36,135 nt of DNA. Origin: Myxococcales bacterium (lineage in GTDB: Bacteria > Myxococcota_A > Polyangia > Palsa-1104 > SHYY01). Position numbers and translations under genes: made by a program. Position 1 is the stretch's first letter, and every line of letters begins with the position of its first letter. Shown piece after piece: positions 24,863 through 34,162 of the stretch. The notes under the pieces were generated by a model. That model did not search any database. It saw nothing but the letters and a program-made list of their open reading frames with translations, and was not told the DNA's origin. The stretch covers positions 1 to 36,135 of the forward strand of contig SHYY01000042.1 of the NCBI GenBank assembly GCA_009692555.1, written 5' to 3'.

Positions 24863-27730
24863 CTACCCGAGCTCGCCGATCATCCGCTTCACCGCGTCGC
24901 CCGCCTTCATCCCGAGGCGATCGAAGATCCCGTGCGCCTCGGTGAGCAGGGCCCGCCCCGCCTCCAGCTCGCCGGTCTCCACGCGGAAGGCCCCGAAGCG
25001 CTCCAGGCCGATCGCCAGCTCCGCCTCGTTCCCGATCTCCCGGAACAGCGCCACCCCGCGCAGGAAGTAGTCCTCCGCCCGCTTGTTGGCGTGGCCGGTG
25101 TCGTCGAACAGCGTCACCGCGTGCACCTCGCCGAGCGAGAGCAGCCCGCGCCCGACGTCCACCCGGATGCCCGCCGTCTCGGCGATCTCCAGCGCCTTCT
25201 CGCACAGCTCGAGCGCCTTCCGGTTGTCGCCGCCCGCCAGCTCGATCAGGCCGAGGTTGCGCGTCGCCTCCGAGCGCAGCCGCCGATCGTCGAGGTCGCA
25301 GGCGATCGACTCGGAGCGCTCGAAGCGGGTGCGCGCCTCGGGCAGGTTGCCCGCCGCGCGCGCCACGTCGCCGAGGTGTCCCTCGAGCAGCGCCTGCAGC
25401 GGCAGCGCCCCGATCTCCTCGGCGATCCCGAGCGCCTCCTCCCACTCGCGCCGCGCCCCGTCGAGATCGCCGCGCTGGAAGGCCAGGATCCCGAGGCCGT
25501 TCAGCGACGCCGCCACCCCCGCCCGGTCGCTCAGCGAGCGCCGGATTTTGAGCGCCTCGCGGTAGCAGCTCTCCGCCTCGTTGAACAGCCCGCGATGGCG
25601 CTCGATGTGGCCGATATTGAGCAGCGATACGGCGATCGAGCGCCGATCGCCGATCCGGCGCCGCTGCTCGAGCCCCGCCGCGCTGGCGTCGAGCGCGTCG
25701 TCGAGGCGGCCGAGCAGCCACTGCACCTGCCCGATGTCGTCGAGCGAGCCGGCCACCCCGCGGTCGTCGGCCGCCTGCTTGAAGAACTCCAGCCCGCGCT
25801 CTAAGTACTCCAGCGCCAGGTTGAGGTCGCCCTTCTGACGGTGGACGCGGCCCATCTTGTTGAACGCCACCGCCGCCTTGGTCCGCGACGCCACCACCCA
25901 CGAGAGGCGCAGCATCCGCTCGAACGCCTGCAGCGCCGGCTCGTGCTCGCCGCGCAGCTGGTAGACCGAGCCGAGGTCGTGCCAGAGCTGGATCCGGTTC
26001 GAAATATCGGTCGGACCGAGGCAGCGGATCGCCTGCGCGAACAGCCGGATCGCCTTGTCGTTGTAGTAGCGTGCGCGCGCCGCGTCGCCCGCCCGGCGAT
26101 AGCGCAGCGAGGCCCCGTCCCCGTCGCCCGCGCGCTCGAGGTGGCGGCCGATCTCCTCCTGCTCCTCCTCGCCGCGCCCCTCCGGACGCAGCTCCAGCCA
26201 CTGCGCGATCAGCTTGTGGTAGCGCCGCCTGCCGTCGGTGGAGATGGCGCCGTAGATCACCTCCCACCACGGCGGGTAGGCGAAGCGGTACTCGCGCTCG
26301 CCCGGGATCGAGGAGTGCTGCGACTCGACCAGGAGCCCGCGCCGCTCGAGCGCCGCGAGCGCCGCCGAGACCTCGATCCGCGTGCGATCGCCGGCGATCG
26401 CGATCTCCCCCAGCGACGGTCCATCGGGATCGCCGTGCCCGTCGAACAGCGTGGTCGCCGCCGCGCGCACCAGCGCCACCACCGCGTCGAGCCAGAACGC
26501 CTCGCCGCACGCCGCCGCCTTCTCGAGCAGGTGGCGCTCGCCCGCCTCCATCGCCCCGAGGCGCGCGGTGACCAGCTCCTCCAGCGTCCCGGGGAGCTTC
26601 GCCCCGATCGCCTTCACCCGATCGAAGACCCAGCCGCGCGGGTCGCGCCCGTCGCGGGTGATGATCCCGATCTCGATCAGGTAGCGGGTCAGCTCGAACA
26701 GCGCGCGCGGCGATCCGCCCATGCGCTCGCGGGCGTGCGCGAGCAGCGCTTGCGGTGGCTCACCGGCGGGATGCACCAGCTCGTCGAACAGCGCCGCGCT
26801 CTCGTCGGGAGAGAGCGGGCCCACCTCGACGCGCTCCAGGCCCACGTCCCCCTCGCCGAAGGTCTTGTGGACCTCGAACAGGCTCGACCGACCCACCGCG
26901 ATCAGCGCCACCGGGCGCTCCCCGAGGCCGGCGGCGAGGAAGTGCAAGAGATTGACCGTCTCGGGGCTGGCGCGCTCGATGTCGTCGAGCACCAGCAGCA
27001 GCGGTCCTTCCGCGGCATCGGCGGCGAGGAAGCGGCGCACCGCGATGAACATCCGCGCCTCGAGCTGCGTCGGCGTCTCGGCCAGGGGCTCGACGATCGG
27101 GCTCTCCGGGAACGGGTAGCGCACCAGGTGGGCGATCAGGTGCGACACCTCGACGGCGCGCGACGCCGGCAGCAAGAGGGCGACCGCCGCGGAGATCTTG
27201 GCGCGGGCGCTCTTCTCGGCCTCCCCCTCGGTGATTCCGAAGCGGGTCCAGAACAGGCGGGCGAACGCGCCGAAGGGCGGCGTGCCCGGTCCTCCGCAGC
27301 GCGCTTCCAGGAGACGCACCTTCGGCAGCGCCGAGCGCACCCCCTCGGCCACCTCGCGCGCCAGCCGCGACTTGCCCGCGCCATCAGGGCCCGTGAGGAG
27401 CAGGAACAGCGGCTCGGGCCGCGCGAACGCTTCCAGCAGGTGGGCCCGCAGCCGCTCGCACAGCGGCTTCCGGCCGGTGAAGCGCGGATCGAGACGGAAC
27501 TCCACGTCGACCGCCCCCGACTCGACCGCCAGGTCGGAGTCCAGCTCGGGGATCCCGTCGTCCGCGCCGAGGGCCGCCGGGATGCGCTCGGTCCGGCACG
27601 CGGCGCACAGCTCCTGGCCCGACGTGACCTTCGCCCCGCAGCCGGCGCAGTTCGGCGGCAGCCCCTGGTGGCACTGCTTGCACAGCGCGGCGCCCGGCCG
27701 GTTCACGCTCTTGCACTCGGGACAGTTCAT
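24863..27730 (-). CDS. Zinc-ribbon AAA ATPase with TPR repeats
   Basis: A 955-residue protein. Residues 1-50 hold two zinc ribbons (CPEC/CKQC and CAGC/CAAC). A STAND/AAA-like ATPase follows with Walker A GPDGAGKS at 114-121 and Walker B LLLVLDDIE near 250, then a winged-helix-like region (GTLEELVTARLGAMEAGERH). From about residue 580 to the end run many tetratricopeptide repeats (for example DLGSVYQLRGEHEPALQAFE and NLALEYLERGLEFFKQAADD). This layout resembles the ATPase-TPR part of MalT-like regulators and some myxobacterial kinases, without an output domain. The ATG at 27730 precedes the first CxxC; the longer frame upstream overlaps the deacetylase. Likely cotranscribed with the deacetylase 43 nt upstream. 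Confidence 0.85.
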   Translation of the reverse strand: MNCPECKSVNRPGAALCKQCHQGLPPNCAGCGAKVTSGQELCAACRTERIPAALGADDGIPELDSDLAVESGAVDVEFRLDPRFTGRKPLCERLRAHLLEAFARPEPLFLLLTGPDGAGKSRLAREVAEGVRSALPKVRLLEARCGGPGTPPFGAFARLFWTRFGITEGEAEKSARAKISAAVALLLPASRAVEVSHLIAHLVRYPFPESPIVEPLAETPTQLEARMFIAVRRFLAADAAEGPLLLVLDDIERASPETVNLLHFLAAGLGERPVALIAVGRSSLFEVHKTFGEGDVGLERVEVGPLSPDESAALFDELVHPAGEPPQALLAHARERMGGSPRALFELTRYLIEIGIITRDGRDPRGWVFDRVKAIGAKLPGTLEELVTARLGAMEAGERHLLEKAAACGEAFWLDAVVALVRAAATTLFDGHGDPDGPSLGEIAIAGDRTRIEVSAALAALERRGLLVESQHSSIPGEREYRFAYPPWWEVIYGAISTDGRRRYHKLIAQWLELRPEGRGEEEQEEIGRHLERAGDGDGASLRYRRAGDAARARYYNDKAIRLFAQAIRCLGPTDISNRIQLWHDLGSVYQLRGEHEPALQAFERMLRLSWVVASRTKAAVAFNKMGRVHRQKGDLNLALEYLERGLEFFKQAADDRGVAGSLDDIGQVQWLLGRLDDALDASAAGLEQRRRIGDRRSIAVSLLNIGHIERHRGLFNEAESCYREALKIRRSLSDRAGVAASLNGLGILAFQRGDLDGARREWEEALGIAEEIGALPLQALLEGHLGDVARAAGNLPEARTRFERSESIACDLDDRRLRSEATRNLGLIELAGGDNRKALELCEKALEIAETAGIRVDVGRGLLSLGEVHAVTLFDDTGHANKRAEDYFLRGVALFREIGNEAELAIGLERFGAFRVETGELEAGRALLTEAHGIFDRLGMKAGDAVKRMIGELG

Positions 27731-27773
27731 CTGGGGACGGTCTTGCTTTTTCGGCACATCTTCAAGGAAGCCA

Positions 27774-28679
27774 TCACTCGGGCGCTCGCGACGCCCCGCC
27801 ACGGTCCGCGTTTTTTTTCGCCTCGCCACACGCCAGGGAGATGCGCTGCCTCGCGACGCGGTCCGCCTCGCCGCGGGCGGCAAGGGTTTCGGCAGCTGCG
27901 CGGTCCCCATAGCGCGACCGGAAGAAACGGTCAAGCTCCACCAGCAGCAGCGGCACCTCGCCGGCAGCCACCCGCCGGCAGTTCTCGATTTCCAGCGCGC
28001 GGAAGAAGCGGGGCAGCGCCTCGGCGGTCCAGGGGTGGGTGTCGTGCAGCAGCACCACGCCCCCGCCTTCGCGACGGATCTCCTCCATCAGCTTCGCGAC
28101 CACCTTCTCCGGCGTCCGCAGGAACGGGTCCTCCGACGAGATGTTCCACAGCACCACCGTGTAGCCGCGCTCCGCGAGCAGCTTCGCCGCCGGGTCCGCC
28201 ATCCGTCCATAGGGAGGGCGGAACAGGTAGGGGCGCTCGCCGAGCACGCGGGTGATGCCGGCCTCCCCATCGAGGATCTCGCGCTCCTGGGCTGCGGGCG
28301 GGAGATCGGAGAGGCGCTCGTGGTCGAAGGTGTGATTGCCGACGTTGTGACCGCGCGCGATCTGCTCGCGCAGGATCTCCCGCTGCCGCGCCGCGGTAGG
28401 CGACGTCCCGCCCAGTCGATGCGCGTTGACGAAGAACGTGGCGCGGACGCCCTCCCGCGCCAGCGCGTCGAGGATCAGCGGCGTGGTGGCCGCCGACGGG
28501 CCGTCATCGAAGGTGAGGGCGAGCAGGGCGGCCTCGGGCGGACGGATCTCGATCCGGCCGCGGGCGAAGCGGTCGAGGCTCGGCACCGCGCGCGGCGGTT
28601 GCAGGTCGGCGTCGAGAGCCGGGGGCGTCGCGCCGGCCGGAGCGCCGAGCAGGGCGCTCACCAGCGCGAGGCGGAGCAT
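27774..28679 (-). CDS. Exported polysaccharide deacetylase (NodB homology)
   Basis: A 301-residue secreted protein: signal peptide MLRLALVSALLGAPAGA. The NodB domain shows TFDDGP at residues 56-61 (metal Asp59), zinc ligands His116 and His120 in GNHTFDHE, RPPYGRM, and the C-terminal LLHDTHPW catalytic His. It would remove acetyl groups from a cell-wall or capsular polysaccharide; the substrate cannot be told. A GTG nine bases upstream (28688) is an alternative start. A run of eight T's (+ strand, near 27813) lies inside the 3' end and gives Lys codons. It precedes the zinc-ribbon ATPase gene by 43 nt on the same strand. Confidence 0.92.
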   Translation of the reverse strand: MLRLALVSALLGAPAGATPPALDADLQPPRAVPSLDRFARGRIEIRPPEAALLALTFDDGPSAATTPLILDALAREGVRATFFVNAHRLGGTSPTAARQREILREQIARGHNVGNHTFDHERLSDLPPAAQEREILDGEAGITRVLGERPYLFRPPYGRMADPAAKLLAERGYTVVLWNISSEDPFLRTPEKVVAKLMEEIRREGGGVVLLHDTHPWTAEALPRFFRALEIENCRRVAAGEVPLLLVELDRFFRSRYGDRAAAETLAARGEADRVARQRISLACGEAKKNADRGGASRAPE

Positions 28680-28724
28680 CGACGCCACGTTAGCCCATCA
28701 GGAGGTTGGCGCGGAAGAGATCGT

Positions 28725-28743
28725 CGTGGTCGCACCGACCACG
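28725..28743. promoter_or_regulatory. Operator-like inverted repeat in a divergent intergenic region
   Basis: CGTGGTCG-CAC-CGACCACG is a perfect 8-bp inverted repeat with a 3-nt spacer, 46 nt upstream of the deacetylase start and within the 218-nt region shared with the divergent lipoprotein gene. Binding protein unknown. Confidence 0.45.
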
Positions 28744-28897
28744 GGTACGGCCACTGCTCGCCGCCTCCCGCCGCCGCGTGGGGTGAAGTTCGGGCCCGCC
28801 GACCTCTTCCGAGACACGTCAGGAATGCCTGTTGACCGCACCGGACCGCTCGGGCAACCTTCCGCGCGGATTAGCGATCCAACCCATCGCCATCGTG

Positions 28898-30631
28898 ATG
28901 CACCGCCCACTCCTCCTCCTCTCCCTCGCCGCCGCCGGCTGCGCTCCCGCCGCCGCCAAGGGGCCGTGCGACCCGTTCGGCACGGGCGACGATCCATGCA
29001 AGGAGCAGCTCTACTTCCCCTCCGGTCTCGCCGTCGACCCCGACGGTGACGTGCTCTACGTCTCCAACTTCAACGCCGACCTCCGCTACTCCGGCGGCAC
29101 CGTCGCGGCGATCGATCTTGATCTCTTCGAGAGGGCGATCGCGGCCTTCCGGGTGGAGAACCCTCCCTTCGATGCGAAGGCCTGCCGCGCGGGCAAGAGC
29201 GCCGATGACTTCTCCCGCTGCTGCCGGCGCGACCTGATCGATCCGCAGATCATCGAGTGCGACGAGACGACGTTCATGAAGTCGGCGGTGAAGGTCGGCA
29301 ACTTCGCCGGCAGCATCCGCGTCCAGACCCGCACGCCCGGGCCGACGGTGACCCCGGTGAACGAGGGGACGCGTTGCCCCTGGAACGACGACTCGTGCTG
29401 CCCGCCCGGGATGGATCAGTCCGCCGGCAGGGACGCGAAGGACGGCCGGTCGCGGGACGACTGCGCCGACCACCCGAAGGAGTGCGACGTCGCCAAGTGC
29501 GCCGGATCGATCACCCACAACCGCCGCCTGTGGCTGCCCGTGCGCGGCGATCCCTCGATCACCTACATCGACGCGACCAAGGAGAAGGAGGAGGGCTCCC
29601 ACCAGGCGAAGCTGTCGTGCCCCGATGGCAGCAAGGACGACCGCATCCCCAGCAGCTGCAACTCCCAGCGGATCACCGTGCGCGACTTCCACCCGCCGAT
29701 CGTCAGCGACGATACCTCGCTCCCACCCGAGCCTTTCGGGATCGCCCTCGACGAGGGGCCGGACTACTCGCGCCTCCTCGTCACCCACCTCTCGGGCGGC
29801 GAGGTCACGCTGATCAACTCGGGCGCCTTCCACCCCGTGTCGACCGGCGACCTCCCGGCCCCGAGGGAGAAGGTGGTGCTCGACGTCCGCGGCGGCTTCT
29901 TCAACGCCGACACCAACGGTCGCCGCGGCGCCTACGCCCTCGCGCCCTTGAACCCGCGCGACAAGGACTCCTTCTGGTTCGTGACCAGCCGCCTGAACGC
30001 CCGCGTAGGCCTCTTCAGCGTGTTCCAGGGCGACGAGATTGTCCGCTCGGATGGCTTCTCGGTGAACGGCGCCTTCCTCACCGGCGACGACATCCGCGAC
30101 GTGGCGGTCCAGGCCGACGCGGCCCGCGCCTTCTTCGTCGAGGGCCGGCCGCCGTCGCTGTTCACCGTCGACACCCGCATTCTGCAGACGATGAGCATGC
30201 CCACCGGACTGCCGGCCAACCAGGTGATCGACATCGTCGATGTCTGCCAGGGCCCATCGCATCTCGGGATGCGGCAGTCGGACGAGCCGGGCCCTCCCGG
30301 GACGCCCAAGGTCCGCACCACCCGGGTCTACGTGGTCTGCTTCAACACCGGCCAGGTGGCGGTGGTCGATCCCGACCTCCCGTCGCTGGTCGACACCATC
30401 CTGGTCGGCCGCGGCCCCAACGAGATCGCCTTCAACTTCGATCCCGATCCCGATTGCGAGAAGGCCAAGGTGAAGCGCGCTTGCATGCCCGAGCCCCCGG
30501 CCGGCCGCCGCGCCTACATCACCAACTTCGTCGACATGAACGTCTCGGTGATCGATCTCCAGCGCCACAGCAAGACCGAGAATCGGGTGATCGGCCGGAT
30601 CGGCCTCTCCTCGCCCCCTTTTAATCAATGA
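28898..30631 (+). CDS. YncE-like beta-propeller lipoprotein
   Basis: A 577-residue predicted lipoprotein (MHRPLLLLSLAAAGC, lipobox Cys15). Propeller-type blades are visible: QLYFPSGLAVDPDGDVLYVS, GQVAVVDPDLPSLVDTILVG followed by RGPNEIAFNF, and RRAYITNFVDMNVSVIDLQR, matching the YVTN/YncE repeat style. Many Cys, including CCRRD and CCPPG, suggest disulfides. Start is the ATG at 28898 before the signal peptide; an in-frame upstream stretch lacks signal character. It forms a pair with the next, larger lipoprotein, 7 nt downstream. Such propeller lipoproteins are common in myxobacteria; no role is known. Confidence 0.85.
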   Translation: MHRPLLLLSLAAAGCAPAAAKGPCDPFGTGDDPCKEQLYFPSGLAVDPDGDVLYVSNFNADLRYSGGTVAAIDLDLFERAIAAFRVENPPFDAKACRAGKSADDFSRCCRRDLIDPQIIECDETTFMKSAVKVGNFAGSIRVQTRTPGPTVTPVNEGTRCPWNDDSCCPPGMDQSAGRDAKDGRSRDDCADHPKECDVAKCAGSITHNRRLWLPVRGDPSITYIDATKEKEEGSHQAKLSCPDGSKDDRIPSSCNSQRITVRDFHPPIVSDDTSLPPEPFGIALDEGPDYSRLLVTHLSGGEVTLINSGAFHPVSTGDLPAPREKVVLDVRGGFFNADTNGRRGAYALAPLNPRDKDSFWFVTSRLNARVGLFSVFQGDEIVRSDGFSVNGAFLTGDDIRDVAVQADAARAFFVEGRPPSLFTVDTRILQTMSMPTGLPANQVIDIVDVCQGPSHLGMRQSDEPGPPGTPKVRTTRVYVVCFNTGQVAVVDPDLPSLVDTILVGRGPNEIAFNFDPDPDCEKAKVKRACMPEPPAGRRAYITNFVDMNVSVIDLQRHSKTENRVIGRIGLSSPPFNQ

Positions 30632-30644
30632 CCAATCAATGACC
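30623..30644 (+). repeat. 11-bp tandem duplication across a stop/start junction
   Basis: AATCAATGACC occurs twice in a row (30623-30633, 30634-30644). The first copy holds the stop TGA of the upstream lipoprotein gene overlapping an ATG; the second holds the ATG used by the downstream gene. The first ATG now reads only four codons (ATG ACC AAT CAA) before TGA. Confidence 0.95.
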
Positions 30645-33600
30645 GCCCGCAACGTCCACTCCCTCGCGGCCCTGCTCCTCGCCATCGCGGGCTGCAACCA
30701 GACCACCATCCAGACCCCCATCCGCAGCCTCGACCGGCCCTCGGACGTGGCGCTGGTGTGTGCCACCTGGAGCGCCGACGGCGGGGTGATGACCCAGCCG
30801 CTCGCCGACTGCGCTCCCGACGGTGGTGTGGCCGGGGCCGCGCTGTTCGTGCTCACCCCGAACACCACCCGGGGCGAGCTGGCGCTGGTCGCCGGCAACA
30901 CCACGAGCTGCTCCAAGCCCGAGGAGTGCCCGGCGGGCTACCGCTGCATCGAGAAGCAGTGCGAGACCTCTTTCGGCAAGCTCCTCTACCGCACCGCGCA
31001 GATCATCGACCTCGACCTCGAGACGCCCGGCTACGGCTTCGTGCCCCTCGGCGTGCTGCCCGAGCACATGCGCACCACCGACGATGGCTGCCGCGCGGTC
31101 TCCGCCAACACCGGCGGGTGCGATCTCACGGTGGTCGACGTGCCCAAGCTCCTCGCGGTGCCCGCCAAAAATTCCTCGCCGCAGTTCCTCGCCAGCCTCG
31201 CCCGCCACGTCGTCCCGAACGTGAACAAGGTGCCACTCGGCGCGCGAGCGACCTGGATCGAGATCAGCCCTCCTTTGACCGCGCGCGGACCGGCGGACAT
31301 CACGCAGTGCCAGGAGCAGGAGGACACCCATCAGTACCGCGCGCTGGTCGCCTTCCCGGGCTGCCAGCTGGTCGGCGAGATCGATCTCAAGAGCGGCGAG
31401 ATCCTCCATGCGCTCCAGGTGACCCGCCAGGGCGCGCGGGTGGTCGATCCCGCCACGATCCACTGCCCATCCGAGTGCTCCGGCATCGCCCCCGGACCCG
31501 AGGACGCCGGCGCGCCGCAGCCGCTCGACTTCGCGCTTGCCGTCGACGCCGGGAAACCCCAGGACGCCGGCGTGACCGATCTGAAGCCGGTCGTCGATGC
31601 CACCGTGCCCGACGCCGCTGCCCCCGATGCTGCGCGCCCGCCGCTTTTGCCCGCCACCAAGGCTTACCCGAGCACCCTGGCGGTCCAGATCGATCGCGAC
31701 GCCGAGGGCACGCTGCTCGCATCGAGCGCCTTCTACGTCGGTGACGCGGCGGGCGATGGGATCACGGTCGTTCCGCTGGCTCCGCTGCCGAAGGGCGGCT
31801 TCGGACTGCCCAGGGAGATCCCCCTCGCCGAGCACCCCGGTGGCGTGTCGGTGCTGCGCCTCTCGCCGCCCCTCCAGGTCGGCGGCAAGGCCGACCCGCT
31901 GGTGCGCTACCTCTACGCCATCGCCCGCGACCGCACCGTGCGCGTGGTCGACGTCGGCAAGGGGATGGAGTGCGAGACCAATCCCGACGTCGCGGCGCTC
32001 AACGGCGCCCACCCGATCATCGACGCCGACGGCGGAGTGACCGATCTCGAAAGAGTGATCCTCGATCTCCGCTGCCTCCCCGTCGGCAAGACCGCGCGCA
32101 GCGCCACCGCCGCCACGCCCGGGATCTCCCTCCCCGGCGACGCCCTGCCGCGCGACGTGGCGTTCGTCCATCTCACCAATCCCCCCGACGCGACCTCACC
32201 GAACACCGCGGGTCCCGCCAAACCCGAGCTGATGGTCGGCGACTTCGCGTGGATCTTCGACTCCCAGTCGCGCCCCCTGGTGGTCAACCTCGTCGACCGC
32301 TGCCCGCAGCCGAACCTGGTGGACCTCGCCAACAATCAATCCGCCCCCGATCTCGTATTCTGCGCCGCGGACCGCTTCCGCGCCTCGATCAAGACCGCGC
32401 TGGCCGAGCCCGGCCGCCCGCTCCCGCTCGCCTCTGATCTGATGCCGAATCGCCTCCGGAGAGGCAACCCCCGCTTCGCCACCGGCGTCGCGGAGGGATC
32501 CGCCGTCGGCGCACCCCGGCTGGCCGACCTTCCGCAGGTGACCACATTCGGGGGCGCGCTCGACGCCTTCGATCGCAGCCACGCCGGGCTCTGCAACGTA
32601 TTCCTCGACGGCTTCAAGGACGCCGCGGGCGTGGTCCACACCCCCACCGGCTGCGCCGACATCCCCCCGTCGGTGATCCCACCGGCGAATCCCCTGGTCG
32701 CGCCGGCGAACTTTCTCGCCCTCAGCGACCCGGACGGGGTCAGCAACGAGACCTGGTTCCTGTCGTGGGAGGGGCTGCTGCCCGCCACGCCGAGCACCGC
32801 CGGATCCGTCGCTGGAACGACCTTCCAGGATGTCGGCGGCGCGTTCTGCGCGCGCGACGTCGAGGAGGGCGACAAGCTGCTCCTCAACGGCTGCATCGAG
32901 GACTTCCACTGCCGCCCCACCCAGCAGTGCTTCCACGACCCGGGCGCCCCCGACGCCAGCTCCGGGCTCTGCCTGCCGCGCGACGCGACGTTTGCCGAGG
33001 CGCAGGAGCGCTGCAAACCGTGGACGCGCGGGCTCCTCCGCTACCACATCGGAAAAGACATCCACCGGACCGCGCTGACGCTGGTCGAGCTGCCGGAGCC
33101 GGAGTTCCGCGCCGATACCCGCGGATGCGCCGAGGACGCCGACTGCTCCTCGGTGACGGTGCAGGGAGTGGTCGCCGGCAATCAGGTCGCGCTCCCGACC
33201 GTCTGCCTGCGTGACCCGCGCGACGGCCTCAAGCGCTGCCTGCGCGCCTGCACCCCACGCGCCGACGACGACGGCTCGCTCCCGACCCGGGAGAACGTGT
33301 GCGGCTCCGGCTTCACCTGCGCCGAATCCAGCGAGGGCGGCTTCCGCTGCCTGCGCGCCCAGGTGCCGCACGCGATGTTGACGAAGTTTTGCTTCGCCGA
33401 GCTCCAGGCGTACGAGATCCACGTCGGCGACGCATTCTTCGTGCGCGGCGGAACGACCCTCCTCTCCACCCCGCGGGCCGTCGCGCCGGACACGGGCCTG
33501 TGCGTCGATCCGCCGCCGCTCGCCTCGGGAGCCAATCTCCTCTCGCCGCGCCTACCGATCGACGCCAGCCCCTGCCCGGAGCCCCCTGGGCCGGCGCCTC

Positions 33601-34064
33601 ATGCCGGGGCGAGCCAGGCGAACTGGCTCGGGCCGGTCGCGACCGGGGCCCCGAACACCTGCCGGCTCGCGCCGCTCGATCCGTGCCACATCTACCTGCA
33701 CTACGAGAACCCGATCTTCCGTACCGTTGTGGACATCCCTGCGCGCGGGCTGGCCAGCGGAATGCCCACCCCGGACGGCGGTGCCGGGGCCCCGGACGGC
33801 GGCGTCCCCGGCGGCTGCGCCGAAGCGGTCTCCCGCGTGCCAGCGGAGAACACGGTGATCTCCTTCTCCACGCTCGGCGGCTTCCGCGTGCTCGCGGGCA
33901 GCCTGGGGGCGCAGCTGCCGCGCTCCTCGCAGGTCGGCCCTGACGGCAAAACGGTCTACGTGGTCGACGAGGGCCGCCAGAGCATCGGCTCGGGCCTGCG
34001 CGGCCAGGTGATCAAATTCCTCTCCGAGAACCAGGTCGCCGACACCACCTTCATCGTCCGCTGA
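30639..34064 (+). CDS. Large Cys-rich lipoprotein, probable beta-propeller
   Basis: An 1141-residue predicted lipoprotein (MTARNVHSLAALLLAIAGC, lipobox Cys19). It contains repeated segments resembling propeller blades (GDAAGDGITVVPLAPLPKGG, RYLYAIARDRTVRVVDVGKG, FRVLAGSLGAQLPRSSQVGP), an Ala/Asp/Gly-rich linker around residues 285-345 and many Cys-containing inserts (for example CPAGYRCIEKQC, DFHCRPTQQCFHDPG). The Asp-Gly-Gly and Asp-Ala-Gly linkers are typical of myxobacterial surface proteins. The start ATG lies 7 nt after the upstream stop because of an 11-bp duplication. It is probably cotranscribed with the smaller propeller lipoprotein; the pair may form an outer-surface complex (inference). 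No enzymatic motif was found. Confidence 0.85.
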   Translation: MTARNVHSLAALLLAIAGCNQTTIQTPIRSLDRPSDVALVCATWSADGGVMTQPLADCAPDGGVAGAALFVLTPNTTRGELALVAGNTTSCSKPEECPAGYRCIEKQCETSFGKLLYRTAQIIDLDLETPGYGFVPLGVLPEHMRTTDDGCRAVSANTGGCDLTVVDVPKLLAVPAKNSSPQFLASLARHVVPNVNKVPLGARATWIEISPPLTARGPADITQCQEQEDTHQYRALVAFPGCQLVGEIDLKSGEILHALQVTRQGARVVDPATIHCPSECSGIAPGPEDAGAPQPLDFALAVDAGKPQDAGVTDLKPVVDATVPDAAAPDAARPPLLPATKAYPSTLAVQIDRDAEGTLLASSAFYVGDAAGDGITVVPLAPLPKGGFGLPREIPLAEHPGGVSVLRLSPPLQVGGKADPLVRYLYAIARDRTVRVVDVGKGMECETNPDVAALNGAHPIIDADGGVTDLERVILDLRCLPVGKTARSATAATPGISLPGDALPRDVAFVHLTNPPDATSPNTAGPAKPELMVGDFAWIFDSQSRPLVVNLVDRCPQPNLVDLANNQSAPDLVFCAADRFRASIKTALAEPGRPLPLASDLMPNRLRRGNPRFATGVAEGSAVGAPRLADLPQVTTFGGALDAFDRSHAGLCNVFLDGFKDAAGVVHTPTGCADIPPSVIPPANPLVAPANFLALSDPDGVSNETWFLSWEGLLPATPSTAGSVAGTTFQDVGGAFCARDVEEGDKLLLNGCIEDFHCRPTQQCFHDPGAPDASSGLCLPRDATFAEAQERCKPWTRGLLRYHIGKDIHRTALTLVELPEPEFRADTRGCAEDADCSSVTVQGVVAGNQVALPTVCLRDPRDGLKRCLRACTPRADDDGSLPTRENVCGSGFTCAESSEGGFRCLRAQVPHAMLTKFCFAELQAYEIHVGDAFFVRGGTTLLSTPRAVAPDTGLCVDPPPLASGANLLSPRLPIDASPCPEPPGPAPHAGASQANWLGPVATGAPNTCRLAPLDPCHIYLHYENPIFRTVVDIPARGLASGMPTPDGGAGAPDGGVPGGCAEAVSRVPAENTVISFSTLGGFRVLAGSLGAQLPRSSQVGPDGKTVYVVDEGRQSIGSGLRGQVIKFLSENQVADTTFIVR

Positions 34065-34085
34065 GACACCGACCCTCCGAAAAGT

Positions 34086-34126
34086 TGACAGTCCGTTTTT
34101 GTCCTACATAGTGGGAGATGTAGGAT
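34086..34126 (+). promoter_or_regulatory. Sigma-70-type promoter with overlapping operator palindrome
   Basis: TTGACA (34086-34091), 16 bp, then CATAGT (34108-34113) form a good -35/-10 pair upstream of the SPOR-domain gene. TCCTACAT-N8-ATGTAGGA (34103-34110, 34119-34126) is a perfect 8-bp inverted repeat that covers the -10 and the expected start, the usual place for a repressor site. It could alternatively be an RNA hairpin at the 5' end of the leader. Confidence 0.62.
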
Positions 34127-34162
34127 ACGTCCAACGCCAGCAAGGCAGAGGAGGAGCGGACG

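Noticed and set aside
27805..27825. Run of eight T's as a terminator
   Set aside because: It lies inside the deacetylase coding region, has no preceding stem, and is on the wrong side for the minus-strand transcript.
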